Assembly (NCBI RefSeq): GCF_030160455.1
Contig: NZ_BSOJ01000009.1
Coordinates: 170,709 to 234,708, forward strand
Source of the DNA: Limnobacter litoralis
Lineage (GTDB): Bacteria > Pseudomonadota > Gammaproteobacteria > Burkholderiales > Burkholderiaceae_B
Length of the DNA stretch: 64,000 nt
Reading direction: 5' to 3'
Shown here: positions 55,601 to 63,553 of the stretch, one piece after another
Numbering within the stretch: position 1 is the stretch's first letter
Layout of the letters: each line of letters opens with the position of its first letter
The notes under the pieces: model-generated
Seen by the model: the letters and a program-made list of their open reading frames with translations, nothing else
What the model was told of the DNA's origin: nothing
The model's database searches: none
Program-made: the position numbers and the translations under genes

Positions 55601-55795
55601 GACAAGGGTCTCAACCTGTCCTGAGGTCATTCCCGGTGCCTCTGTGTGAATTACAGCCATGGGTGGTGCAAATTCCGGGAAAACATCCTGGGGAGCGTGT
55701 AATAGAGTCTGGATGCCATATACAGACAACACGCATGCCAGGGCAATTACAACACCTCTAAACCGGATCGAAATGCGAATCAGGGCATTCAACAT
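52697..55795 (-). CDS. HME-type RND efflux pump, inner membrane subunit (CzcA/CusA family)
   Basis: A proton-driven trimeric pump of 1032 residues with 12 transmembrane helices and two large periplasmic loops. The start and LLHAPQDVFPEFAPP are typical of the heavy-metal efflux branch. Helix 4 holds ALGEVVDDAVVDVENIFRRL (near 400), the proton-relay block of this family. The methionine triad of CusA is not apparent, so Cu/Ag is not favoured over other cations. Cotranscribed with the adaptor and outer membrane genes upstream. Confidence 0.93.
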   Translation of the reverse strand: MLNALIRISIRFRGVVIALACVLSVYGIQTLLHAPQDVFPEFAPPMAVIHTEAPGMTSGQVETLVTQPIEDALAGTLGLQAMRSKSMQGLSVVTLTFKDHADLFKLRQLTAERLNTLKGTLPEAVKNPTLLPPTSSTNVTLIAGLTSSSRSLTELTTLAQWTVKPQLMRIPGVADAIVFGGAVPQFQIQAEPTKLDTLGLTLHDLVVAAKRATGVLGTGYVETANQRITINTRGQTLSAHELASAPVRVTNGKVLRIGDVAKVTEAPAPAVGATAINGKPAVTLVIESQYGADLKSTSDKVMQTLNALAPVLREEKVTLHPDIFRPAAFIDTAIGHLRTALVLGGILVITVLFLFLYNARTALISTLAIPLSLLTAIIVLDKLGISLNTMTLGGLAIALGEVVDDAVVDVENIFRRLRQNRLLSEPLPVSRVVLNASVEVRSAVVYATLIVALVFLPVLTLTGVAGKLFAPLALSYVLAIFASLFVALTLTPALCCLLLTNDRDSSHETRFVTWLKNRYGKLLAHVENHNKAVFLTVILVCSAALLALPLMKASLIPELKEGHYVVHMALAPGSSLAESMRVGTNLTRELLKIPGVRLVAQRAGRADQVVDPTGVNVSEIEVDLNPLSPAEHRRALVGIEQTLAKFPGIIASANTFLTERIDESISGVTAPVAINIYGPDLDVIDHKASEVAQVLQNIPGIVGLRLGAIQYQPELNVRLKHQALSRWGLSTTDVLETLHTAYEGTRAAQVYLGNQPRDVTVSLAPGERNSVERVGKLTLRTPTGALVELKSLADISLDNGRSQIQHLNGQRVQTVSCGVRGRSISSFVSQAQAEIARQINMPPGTYILFSGEEQARRQSQQNLLMGSGVALIGVVLLLYLALRRIRHVLLVMANLPFALVGGVLALLATGGNLSLGSLVGFVTLFGITLRNSIMLITHFDHLIRVDGMHWNAKTVWHGATERLIPILMTAAVTGLGLLPLALASDAAGNEIEGPMAIVILGGLITSTLLNLLVLPAIALRYGQFKSNFDEPV

Positions 55796-55819
55796 GTGGT
55801 GTAACCTGTCAGTGTGGGG

Positions 55820-56890
55820 TCAGTCATCGCATTCCGGGTCTTTGCACACCGCCACAGAGTTGGGAGGGGGGCGCAGTTCGTCCGAAAGCAGCAGCTGTGA
55901 TCCGCGCATTACCACAATTTCGCCGGCTTTGAATGATTGGTTGGCAAAATAGCCGTCTTTGAGGCTTTTGTCGGACGCAAGGGGGCGCCTTTCAAAATGG
56001 GTGTTGTCAAGCTTGATATAGACCCAGGGTTGGCCGCCAAACCACACCAGCGCCTGTGACGGAATGCGTACACCCTTCAGATTGTGAGCCTCTGTCTTGA
56101 CGAGTCTGGCAGGCATTCGGGTGCCAGCGGGCAGGGTGGCATTCACAAGATAAAGAAATGCCGGGCCTTCCATGAAAGGGTCGATCACTGGTGCTGCGGA
56201 CAGGTAGGCGGCGTTGATGTCTGGCATCGACGGCAATTCAAGATGGTCTTTGTGGGTGGGTGTGAATGTACTGTCCGGTGGCAGGGCAATCCTGACAATA
56301 CAGCTTTGCCCGATCTGCAGGCGTTTGAATTCCCCGGATGCGGTTTCAGCGAAATGCTTCAGGCTTGGGCCGAATTGCTGCTGTATTTGTGAAAGCAGTG
56401 CGTCGCTGCTGGCCTGTGCAGAAATGAGTTTTGCACGGAGATTTGCCACGTTTGCCTGCGTGTCCTGCAGGGTTTGGGCCGATATGTTTTGTCCATCCGA
56501 ATACAGCGTCTGGTTCCGTTTCAGGGTTTTCTCGGCAAGACGGACTTCAAGCTGGGCGGCCCTGGTCTCGGCGAGGGCACCTTGAAGACGGGCCGCCAGC
56601 GAGAAGTAGCCGTCCAGGTTCAGTATATTTGCCTGGGCGTTTGCCGCCTCTGCCCAAGAGGCCTCAGTGAGCGCTTGAGTGGTGATTCCTCCAAGCGTCT
56701 GACCATTCGGGCTAACGTAAACAACTGCAAAGCCGTTGGACGTGCTTACGTCACCATGAGGGGTTGTATTGTGTCGGGAAACATTCTCGCTCCTCTTTTC
56801 GCCGTGCAGGGTTTCATACACCGTGGTTGAAATTGGTATTGCCGCGAGTAAAACCACCAGAGCTGACAGTTTGGCTTTTTTGAGTTTCAT
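55820..56890 (-). CDS. RND periplasmic adaptor (membrane fusion protein)
   Basis: A 356-residue HlyD/CusB-like adaptor with an N-terminal anchor (about residues 8-26). An alpha hairpin (RLQGALAETRAAQLEVRLAEKTLKRNQ) follows with lipoyl-like and barrel domains around it. The C-terminus ends in VCKDPECDD, an unusual acidic tail with a Cys pair that might bind metal. No N-terminal CusB metal motif of methionines is seen. Its start overlaps the stop of the TolC-type gene by four bases. Confidence 0.9.
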   Translation of the reverse strand: MKLKKAKLSALVVLLAAIPISTTVYETLHGEKRSENVSRHNTTPHGDVSTSNGFAVVYVSPNGQTLGGITTQALTEASWAEAANAQANILNLDGYFSLAARLQGALAETRAAQLEVRLAEKTLKRNQTLYSDGQNISAQTLQDTQANVANLRAKLISAQASSDALLSQIQQQFGPSLKHFAETASGEFKRLQIGQSCIVRIALPPDSTFTPTHKDHLELPSMPDINAAYLSAAPVIDPFMEGPAFLYLVNATLPAGTRMPARLVKTEAHNLKGVRIPSQALVWFGGQPWVYIKLDNTHFERRPLASDKSLKDGYFANQSFKAGEIVVMRGSQLLLSDELRPPPNSVAVCKDPECDD

Positions 56891-58284
56891 GGTTGGCGTG
56901 GCGAATGAGGTTCGGGTTGTTGGCCTTCTTGGTCGTACAGTGGTCTTTGAAGGGTGTTTTCAAGCTGGCCGATTGCAGCTTGAAAGGTGTACCAGTTAGA
57001 GAGTTGTTGAATCTCCGCCCGATTGGCGCTGCGCTTGGCCAGCACAACTTCAAGCCTGCTTTGGGAACCGACCTGGAATGCACGGTTTGCAGCTGCAGCC
57101 TGACGTTGCTGCAGGCTTAGTATCTGCTCGGATTTGTCAAGGTTTTCCCGAGCCAAGTGGACAGACTGTATCGCGTGTGAACAGGCGTTCAGTGCGTGTT
57201 GCTGAACAATTTCGGCTGAGGCTAACGCTTCTGCCAGACCTGCGCGGGCTTGGTCAATTTCGCCCGAGTTGCCATGAAACACAGGCAAATTGCTGAAAGA
57301 GGGGGTAAAGCTGTATTTGTTTTCTCCCTGGTCAAACAAATAACCCACGCCCAGTGACAGATCGGGGTATTGTCGTGCCACAGCCAATTGCAGGGTGGCT
57401 TGTTGAACCCTGTATCTGGCCAGTGCAATTTGCATGTCCGCCCTGTTTTCAAGCGCAAGGTGTTGCATGATGCGTGAGGGCAAAGCGGGAATTTGGCCCT
57501 CGAAGAGGCCAAAATCGAATTGTTGGTTTTGTAGCGCCCCCAGTGGTAGTCCCAGCGCATCGGCCAGTGCTGTCAGTGCATTCAAGTGCTTTTCTGAAAG
57601 TTGTGAACGCAGCAGTTGAGCCTTGATCAGGCTGCCTTGTTCAATCGCAAGTTCGTTGGCAGAGACTGCACCGACAGTCAGGCGTTTCTGCATCATGGCA
57701 ACAAGGTCTGATTCAAGGCTGATTTGTCGGTCGAGCAGGGTGCTTTGCCGTACAGTTCGGGCCAGATCAAGCAAATTTTTCCGCAGGGTACTGCGCAGTT
57801 GCCAGGCTTGTTGCCCAAGTTCCAGCCGGGCAACATCACCCAAGGCGCGAGCGCGATTCGCAATTGCAACGCGTTTGCCACCCAAATCAATCGGTATGTC
57901 GAATGTCAGCCCGTATGTCCACGGTTTCATGGCCGCAGAGGCGTATTGCAGCGGCACGGAAAGTGCAGGGTTTGGCTGCAATTCAGCGGAGCGGGTTTCT
58001 GATTCCGCCTTTTTTAAACGTGCCCTCGCTGCATCCAGGCTTGGGCTGAAATAAAAACCCACTCTGGTCAACTGATCAAGAGTCCAGCCACCTTGTGGAA
58101 CCCCGGCGGTGTAGCGCAGGTAGTCGAGCAGACCGGGATCGTTCAGGCTTCGTTGTTCGAAGGACTCTGCCATGGTCTGTGGCTGCAATGGCACGGTTTT
58201 TTCGCTGGCGCAACCCGTGGCCAGTGCGATCGCCAGGCTGCCCATGATTTGTATTGATTTGTGAATAATTTCCTTTGATTTCAT
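56887..58284 (-). CDS. TolC-type outer membrane efflux lipoprotein (CzcC/CusC-like)
   Basis: A 465-residue outer membrane channel protein. The signal peptide ends in the lipobox ALATGC, so it should be lipidated at Cys25. Two long repeated helical hairpin regions (OEP domains, for example RARLKKAESETRSAELQPNPALSVPL and ALARYRVQQATLQLAVARQYPDLSLGVGYLF) are typical. It joins the RND pump and adaptor into a tripartite exporter. The gene lies 16 bases after the sensor kinase gene. Confidence 0.92.
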   Translation of the reverse strand: MKSKEIIHKSIQIMGSLAIALATGCASEKTVPLQPQTMAESFEQRSLNDPGLLDYLRYTAGVPQGGWTLDQLTRVGFYFSPSLDAARARLKKAESETRSAELQPNPALSVPLQYASAAMKPWTYGLTFDIPIDLGGKRVAIANRARALGDVARLELGQQAWQLRSTLRKNLLDLARTVRQSTLLDRQISLESDLVAMMQKRLTVGAVSANELAIEQGSLIKAQLLRSQLSEKHLNALTALADALGLPLGALQNQQFDFGLFEGQIPALPSRIMQHLALENRADMQIALARYRVQQATLQLAVARQYPDLSLGVGYLFDQGENKYSFTPSFSNLPVFHGNSGEIDQARAGLAEALASAEIVQQHALNACSHAIQSVHLARENLDKSEQILSLQQRQAAAANRAFQVGSQSRLEVVLAKRSANRAEIQQLSNWYTFQAAIGQLENTLQRPLYDQEGQQPEPHSPRQP

Positions 58285-58300
58285 GGCTTGGGCTGGGCTG

Positions 58301-59659
58301 TCATGCTGTACCCTGGGTGTTTGTGAACGTCAGTTTGACCGTTAATCCGTTCTTTTGATCGCTGTTGGGGCTTATTAATTCAATGGTTCCATTTGAGTTT
58401 TCCATGATCTTTTTTACGATGGCCAAGCCAAGGCCGGAGCCCGTCTCGCCAGAACCAAGAATGCGGTAGAAGGAGTCGAACACGCGCTGTTGTTCGGTCT
58501 GTGCAATACCAGGGCCATTGTCTATGACTTCAAGCATCGGCCCCGTGTCGGTCATGCAGCTTTGAATCGTGACCTTGCCACCCACCGGCGTGTAACGGAC
58601 TGCGTTGTCAATCAGGTTGCGCAGCAGCGTAAAAAGCTGCAGTTCAGACAGTGGGAGCTCGATGTCAAGATTGCCTTCAGCACCCAGATCGATGCGCTTA
58701 AGCGTGGCTGTGTACATGCATTCCTCAAGTACACGGCGTAGTGTCTGCTTCAAAGGTGTTTGTGGTCGCTTTTCTTCGCTGTTTGATTCTGTCCTGGCCA
58801 ATTCAAGCAGTTGCTCAAGCAGTTTGCGTGTTCGTTCAAGCCCTTCCTGCATTTTTTTGAAGCGCTGAGCAGATTCAGGCTTGAGTTCGGTGGCGTCGAC
58901 CAGTTCCATTTGAAGGGAGAGCGCCGTCAGTGGGGAGCGCAGTTCGTGGGCTGCATCGGCGATGAATTGACGCTGTGTTTCCATGCCTTTTTTGATGCGA
59001 GCAAACTGACGGTTGATCGCGGTGCCGAATGGATGAATTTCATCGGGCAGCAAATCGTCGTCCATTGGGTCCATGTCTCCGGGGGATCTCTGGTCGAGTT
59101 CATCGGCAAGTCGCTGAAGCGGAACAAAGAGTTTGCCTATGATGTCCGCCACCAAATAAAGCAGTACCGGGATGAGCAGCACCGCTGGCATCAGGGTGCG
59201 CAAAGCCGAGTCCCCTGCGATTTCATCGCGGACGCTGGTGTCTTGTGCCACGGCAATTTGTGTGCCGTCTTTCAGGGTTCTTGCGAAAACGCGGTATTGG
59301 GTGTTGTTCACGCGGACGGTCTGAAAACCGTCTGTCAAGTGGACGAGAAAAAGATTGCTGTCTGCCGCAGACTTGAACACCTCACCACTGTTGTTGCGGT
59401 ATTGGACAATTACTTTTGTTTCCGGGTCTTCGGGATCGTTTGTACGTTGCTTGGCACGCTCTACGAAAGGCAGGTGGGTGGGGCTGAAATGCAGGGTTAT
59501 TTCGTGCAGGGTGTCATCCTGCAACTCGTGGGCTTCTTCGTAGGCAAATTTGAGCGAAAAAATGGCCAACAGAGCCGAAATCGAAACGATTGCAACGCTA
59601 AGAAAAACCGACAGACGAAAGCGGATGGACTTCTTCAGTCGTCTTTTGAAACCATCCAT
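58301..59659 (-). CDS. Sensor histidine kinase of the efflux operon
   Basis: A 452-residue membrane kinase. Two membrane helices (about 14-36 and 158-178) flank a periplasmic sensor region, followed by a HAMP domain. The phospho-acceptor His is in IADAAHELRSPLTAL near 240; N box RNLIDNAVRYTP, G1 DNGPGI and G2 GSGLGLAIV follow. The sensor region has few Met, His or Cys, unlike CusS, so the signal may not be copper. The gene overlaps the response regulator by 25 bases. Confidence 0.93.
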   Translation of the reverse strand: MDGFKRRLKKSIRFRLSVFLSVAIVSISALLAIFSLKFAYEEAHELQDDTLHEITLHFSPTHLPFVERAKQRTNDPEDPETKVIVQYRNNSGEVFKSAADSNLFLVHLTDGFQTVRVNNTQYRVFARTLKDGTQIAVAQDTSVRDEIAGDSALRTLMPAVLLIPVLLYLVADIIGKLFVPLQRLADELDQRSPGDMDPMDDDLLPDEIHPFGTAINRQFARIKKGMETQRQFIADAAHELRSPLTALSLQMELVDATELKPESAQRFKKMQEGLERTRKLLEQLLELARTESNSEEKRPQTPLKQTLRRVLEECMYTATLKRIDLGAEGNLDIELPLSELQLFTLLRNLIDNAVRYTPVGGKVTIQSCMTDTGPMLEVIDNGPGIAQTEQQRVFDSFYRILGSGETGSGLGLAIVKKIMENSNGTIELISPNSDQKNGLTVKLTFTNTQGTA

Positions 59660-60300
59660 CCCATACCTCTGACGTTTTTGATGGTGTCGAACCCCAGCTT
59701 TTTGCGCAGGGAATGAATCAGAAATTCAATGGCTTTGCTTTCAACTTCTTCACCCCAGCCGTAAATTCGGTCTTCAAGGTCTGATCGTGAAAGTATGGCG
59801 CCCGGGCGTAGTAGAAGGGCCTCCAGCAACATGTATTCACGCGGGCTTAAGACAATGGGGCCGGCTTCTTCACTTCGAGCTTCTTTTGTAACCGGATTCA
59901 AGCTGACTTTGCTTGTGCCAAGAATGGGATTTGCCCGCCCCGATTTACGACGCATGACTGCTTGGATGCGGGCCCACAATTCAGCGAATTGAAAGGGCTT
60001 GACAATGTAATCATCAGCGCCCTGATTCAAGCCAGCAATTTTATGTTCAACGGCATCCCGAGCGGTCAGAATGATCACTGGAATGTCACTGCCGCCGGAC
60101 CTGATTTGCTGAAGGACAGTCATGCCGTCTTTGCCCGGCAAACCCAGGTCCAGCAGGACTAGGTCATAATGTTGCGCAGCCAGGGAGGTTAGCGCCGAGC
60201 CGCCATCTTTTACCCAGTCAACCACGCAGGCCGACTTTGTCAGCGAGTCAAGGACAGCCTCGCCAATCATGGGGTCGTCTTCTACCAGCAAAAATCGCAT
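59635..60300 (-). CDS. OmpR-family response regulator
   Basis: A 221-residue DNA-binding regulator. The receiver domain has acidic EDDP (near 8), the phospho-acceptor Asp in LVLLDLGLPGKDG (near 51) and Lys in VKPFQ (near 101). A winged-helix output domain (about 130-218, with VLSPREYMLLEALLLRPGAI and RVRGMGW-like NVRGMGWMV) follows. It should drive the downstream efflux genes and perhaps itself, as it lies in the same run of genes. Confidence 0.93.
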   Translation of the reverse strand: MRFLLVEDDPMIGEAVLDSLTKSACVVDWVKDGGSALTSLAAQHYDLVLLDLGLPGKDGMTVLQQIRSGGSDIPVIILTARDAVEHKIAGLNQGADDYIVKPFQFAELWARIQAVMRRKSGRANPILGTSKVSLNPVTKEARSEEAGPIVLSPREYMLLEALLLRPGAILSRSDLEDRIYGWGEEVESKAIEFLIHSLRKKLGFDTIKNVRGMGWMVSKDD

Positions 60301-60324
60301 GATGAATGTGGCTCCTGCTGGGTG

Positions 60325-61101
60325 TCAGTGAGCTGTGCGTGCGGCGCGGTGTTTAAACGCAAACAAGCAAAGCAGCATGAAACTGATCAACACGGCTGAA
60401 GCTGTGAATCGACTGAGGTCAAGTCCACCTGCCGAAATAGGTTTGTCCAGAAAATCGCCGACCACAGCACCCAAGGGCCTTGTCAGAATGAACGCAGCCC
60501 AAAACAGCACTGTTTTTGAAATGCGGGTTTTGTAGTGAACCAATACGATGAGTGCAAGCAGTGCACCAAACACCAACGCCCCTCCTGAGTAACCCAAACC
60601 TGCGGAGTCGGCAGTCCAATCGCCCAGCGCTGTGCCCAGCGTTTGAGAGAACATGATGGTTACCCAGTAAAACAGTTCAGCTTTGCCCGTGGTGATGGAT
60701 GACACAGAGATGGTACCCATTGATTTTTGCCAAACAAACAGTGACAAGGCCAACAGACTCAAAAGCAGGGTACTGCCGCCCAGGTAACCGATGCCCAATG
60801 AACGATCGGCAAAGTCTGCCAAGGTTGTACCTACCGTGGTGGTTGCAATAATTGTAAGCCAGTAAAGGGCAGGATGAAATTGCTTGGCTTTGATTTGCGC
60901 AACCACTGCTGCTAAAAATACCACGGCAAACAGGCCAGTGCTGACAAGGTAACCCAGGTTCAAAGACATGGAGACCGCATCTCCGCCAGTTTCACCAAGG
61001 GTGGTGGCGACAATCTTCATTAACCAGAAAATCAGAGTGACTTCAGGTACTTTTGTGAGTGCAGCCGTGGAGGCGCTTTCGTAACGATTTAATTTATTCA
61101 T
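60325..61101 (-). CDS. DUF347-repeat membrane protein (COG4705), second copy
   Basis: A 258-residue membrane protein with eight predicted helices made of four repeats of two. Each repeat carries an aromatic residue before a T/R-x-G-x3-x-D core: IFWLMKIVATTLGETGGD, YWLTIIATTTVGTTLADF, FYWVTIMFSQTLGTALGDW and FWAAFILTRPLGAVVGDF. The family has no established function. Repeated buried acidic residues suggest a cation or proton path, which is inference. It overlaps its paralogue upstream by four bases and precedes the response regulator by 24. Confidence 0.88.
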   Translation of the reverse strand: MNKLNRYESASTAALTKVPEVTLIFWLMKIVATTLGETGGDAVSMSLNLGYLVSTGLFAVVFLAAVVAQIKAKQFHPALYWLTIIATTTVGTTLADFADRSLGIGYLGGSTLLLSLLALSLFVWQKSMGTISVSSITTGKAELFYWVTIMFSQTLGTALGDWTADSAGLGYSGGALVFGALLALIVLVHYKTRISKTVLFWAAFILTRPLGAVVGDFLDKPISAGGLDLSRFTASAVLISFMLLCLFAFKHRAARTAH

Positions 61102-61868
61102 GATTGCTTCCTGCTCAATTGTGCATAGGTCACCAGCACGATGATGACCGAAAGAAATATAGCGCTGATGTGCATCGTACCCAGATCAAGACCGCCACTG
61201 TCTTTGGGTTGCGTCAACAGGTCGCCTAAAGACGCGCCGAATGGTCTTGTGATGACGTATGCGACCCAGAATGTCAGGACCGGGCTACCCCCAGTCTTGA
61301 AGGACACCCAGGTCAATGCGATGGCGACACCAAACAAAACAGACCCCACTGTGAAGCCCAGCCCGAATGCCTCAGTTGCCAAGTCGCCCGCCGCAGTACC
61401 CAGCGCAAACGTGCACAAAATGGTGATCCAATAAAACATTTCACGGCGAGGGGTGTCAATGTCGTGGATGGACAGTGTGCGCTCGAATTTGTGCCACAGC
61501 CAGAAAGACAGGACCAACAGGCCAGAAAACACGCCAGTGCTGACGTACAGGCTGACTCCCAAATGGTCGGTTAAAAAATCGGTAATTTGAGTGCCCACAA
61601 TACTAATCAGAACCACCACCAGCCAATACCGCCAGGGCGTGTACTGTCGACTTCTGAATTGAACTGCCAATGCAGCCAGTAGCAGAGTCATCATGATGCC
61701 CATCGTAACTGTGAGCCCCAAGCCCACATCGACCGCCAGGTAATCGGCAGCCGTTTCACCGACGGTTGTGGAAAGGATTTTGATCAGCCAAAAGGCCAGG
61801 GTGATTTCAGGTACTTTGACCAGCCAGTGACGCTTGGCTGCTTGAGTGGTCGGGTTTTGAATATTCAC
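61098..61868 (-). CDS. DUF347-repeat membrane protein (COG4705), first copy
   Basis: A 256-residue paralogue of the gene downstream, with the same four-repeat, eight-helix plan (AFWLIKILSTTVGETAAD, YWLVVVLISIVGTQITDF, FYWITILCTFALGTAAGD, FWVAYVITRPFGASLGD). Both start with VPE(V/I)TL before the first repeat, so a tandem duplication is clear. The two proteins may form a heterodimer. First gene of the eight-gene efflux run. Confidence 0.88.
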   Translation of the reverse strand: MNIQNPTTQAAKRHWLVKVPEITLAFWLIKILSTTVGETAADYLAVDVGLGLTVTMGIMMTLLLAALAVQFRSRQYTPWRYWLVVVLISIVGTQITDFLTDHLGVSLYVSTGVFSGLLVLSFWLWHKFERTLSIHDIDTPRREMFYWITILCTFALGTAAGDLATEAFGLGFTVGSVLFGVAIALTWVSFKTGGSPVLTFWVAYVITRPFGASLGDLLTQPKDSGGLDLGTMHISAIFLSVIIVLVTYAQLSRKQS

Positions 61869-61894
61869 GATGCAGTCTACCTTGTGTGAATTGG

Positions 61895-61914
61895 ATGATC
61901 TGCATCATGCGCAT
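61895..61914. promoter_or_regulatory. Possible operator before the efflux operon
   Basis: ATGAT-CTGC-ATCAT (61895-61908) is followed by and overlaps the 8-bp palindrome ATGCGCAT (61907-61914), in the 86-base gap between the CDF gene and the first DUF347 gene. It lies where a regulator of the minus-strand operon would bind. The arms are short. Confidence 0.3.
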
Positions 61915-61954
61915 TGGAAGTTAGGACTTGGTTAGTAAACGAATAATTCGCCAA

Positions 61955-62914
61955 TCAAGCCTTTACCAAGGTACAAACATGGTGGGTGGTGCCCTGTTCA
62001 ATTTGCAGTGTGCTGTGGTGAATGCCGTGATCGTGAGCAAGACTGTGCATGACAGCATCCATGAACTCATCGCCCGGGTAGCCATCGGGTGTGACCAAAT
62101 GCACGGTCAGCGCGTTTTCGGTGGTGCTGACGCCCCACACATGCAGATCGTGAATGCTGCTCACACCCGGCAAATTGCGCAGGTAGTTTTCAATGTTTTT
62201 CAGGTTGACCTTCTGGGGCACTGCATGAACCGAGAGTTCGAGTGATTCACGCAACAAGTCCCAGGTTCCATACACAATGACCAGCACGATCACGAGACTG
62301 ACGGCTGGGTCTAGCCACTGCCAGCCCGTGTAAGTCATGACAAACCCGGCGATGACCACCCCGAGGGAGACGGCAGCGTCAGCCGCCATGTGCAAGTATG
62401 CCCCCCGAATATTAAGGTCGTGTTTGCTTCCGCGCATAAACAGCCATGCAGAGAAACTGTTGACCAGTATGCCAATACCGGCAACGATCATCACCGTGTT
62501 TCCAGCCACAGGGGAGGGGGCCCAGAATCGTTGAACAGCCTCCCATGCAATGGCCCCACAAGCCACCAGCAACAAAGCGGCGTTGGCTGTGGCTGCAAGA
62601 ATGGATGAGCCACGCAAGCCATAGGTGAATCGTCGGTTTGGCTCCTTTTTGGCCAATTCTGCCGCTGCCCAAGCCAGCAACAAACCCAGTACATCTGAGA
62701 GGTTGTGTCCTGCGTCGGCCATCAACGCGGTGGAGTTGGCCAAAAAACCGTAGACAAATTCAATAACGACAAAAAGCGTGTTGACACCCACGGCCAACGC
62801 AAAGGCCAAACCAAAATCATTGGGCAATTCATGGTGATGATGGTGGTGACCATGATGCTTGTCGTGGTCGTGCTCGTGGCCGTGATCGTCGTGATGATTG
62901 TGGGAATGAGGCAT
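61955..62914 (-). CDS. Cation diffusion facilitator (ZitB/CzcD-like)
   Basis: A 319-residue divalent cation/H+ antiporter, most often for Zn, Co or Cd. The first 28 residues contain 16 His, a cytoplasmic metal buffer. Six helices follow; the transport site is HNLSD in helix 2 (with MADAGHNLSDVLG) and HMAADAAVSLG in helix 5. The C-terminal cytoplasmic domain (PGVSSIHDLHVWGVS) is standard. It stands 86 bases upstream of the efflux operon on the same strand. Confidence 0.94.
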   Translation of the reverse strand: MPHSHNHHDDHGHEHDHDKHHGHHHHHHELPNDFGLAFALAVGVNTLFVVIEFVYGFLANSTALMADAGHNLSDVLGLLLAWAAAELAKKEPNRRFTYGLRGSSILAATANAALLLVACGAIAWEAVQRFWAPSPVAGNTVMIVAGIGILVNSFSAWLFMRGSKHDLNIRGAYLHMAADAAVSLGVVIAGFVMTYTGWQWLDPAVSLVIVLVIVYGTWDLLRESLELSVHAVPQKVNLKNIENYLRNLPGVSSIHDLHVWGVSTTENALTVHLVTPDGYPGDEFMDAVMHSLAHDHGIHHSTLQIEQGTTHHVCTLVKA

Positions 62915-63069
62915 GGTGTTTGACAGGGTCCAATTGCAAAAACTCGAACGCCATTGTAACTCGCTGGCTTACCGATCAAGTTTGAGCAAATTCTAAAAAT
63001 GACGCAGGGACAAAGGTAAGCGTCATGCCAGTACCTCCTTTCCGGCTGCGTTAAATTTGTAGAAAGTAG

Positions 63070-63092
63070 TCCCCACTAAAAATTAGTGGGGA
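63070..63092 (+). promoter_or_regulatory. Hairpin over the tnpA start
   Basis: TCCCCACTAA (63070-63079) and TTAGTGGGGA (63083-63092) are exact reverse complements with AAA between. The GTG at 63086, the longest tnpA start, lies in the right arm; TTG at 63098 lies just after it. Confidence 0.6.
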
Positions 63093-63553
63093 TCAAATTG
63101 TCTACAGTACCTATTCAAGCTCAACGGGCATTTCGCAAGGGCAGACCCAATTATCCGCTGGCATTTAAAACCGAGGTGGCCATGGCAGCCAGCGAGCCTG
63201 GCGTGTCAGTGGCCAGCGTGGCCCTTGCACATGGGCTGAACACCAACATGGTGTTCAGGTGGCGTCGTGATTATCGTGCAGGGTTACTCACCGCAGACAA
63301 TATGAAGCCCACCTTGGTCCCGGTCAGCGTGGTGCATTCGAATACCCCTGCTGATATTTCAACCGTTAATGTAACCGAGAAGCCTAGGGCTACCGCATCC
63401 GTAGTGCCAACACCCCGGCCTCGCAGCCAAGGTCCATCAGGGTTGATTGAAATTGAACTGAACGGCGCCCGAATTTGTGTGCACGGCATAGTGGAGTCCG
63501 AACAACTGCGCCTTGTCTTGCAGTGTTTGTCTGATACGGTTGAACCGGCATGA
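63086..63553 (+). CDS. tnpA: IS66 family accessory protein TnpA
   Basis: A 155-residue protein with an N-terminal helix-turn-helix of the transposase-8/TnpA kind (YPLAFKTEVAMAASEPG, VASVALAHGLNTNMVFRWRRDY, about residues 22-60). A variable Pro/Thr-rich linker and a conserved C-terminal strand pair (GLIEIELNGARICVHG) complete it. It is needed with TnpB for IS66 transposition. Start GTG 63086 or TTG 63098; the hairpin over the former makes the choice uncertain. Confidence 0.85.
   Translation: MGIKLSTVPIQAQRAFRKGRPNYPLAFKTEVAMAASEPGVSVASVALAHGLNTNMVFRWRRDYRAGLLTADNMKPTLVPVSVVHSNTPADISTVNVTEKPRATASVVPTPRPRSQGPSGLIEIELNGARICVHGIVESEQLRLVLQCLSDTVEPA

Noticed and set aside
58811..59716. 301-codon open frame on the plus strand
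   Set aside because: Opposite the sensor kinase gene, whose HisKA and ATPase motifs are unmistakable; the plus-strand product shows no family pattern.
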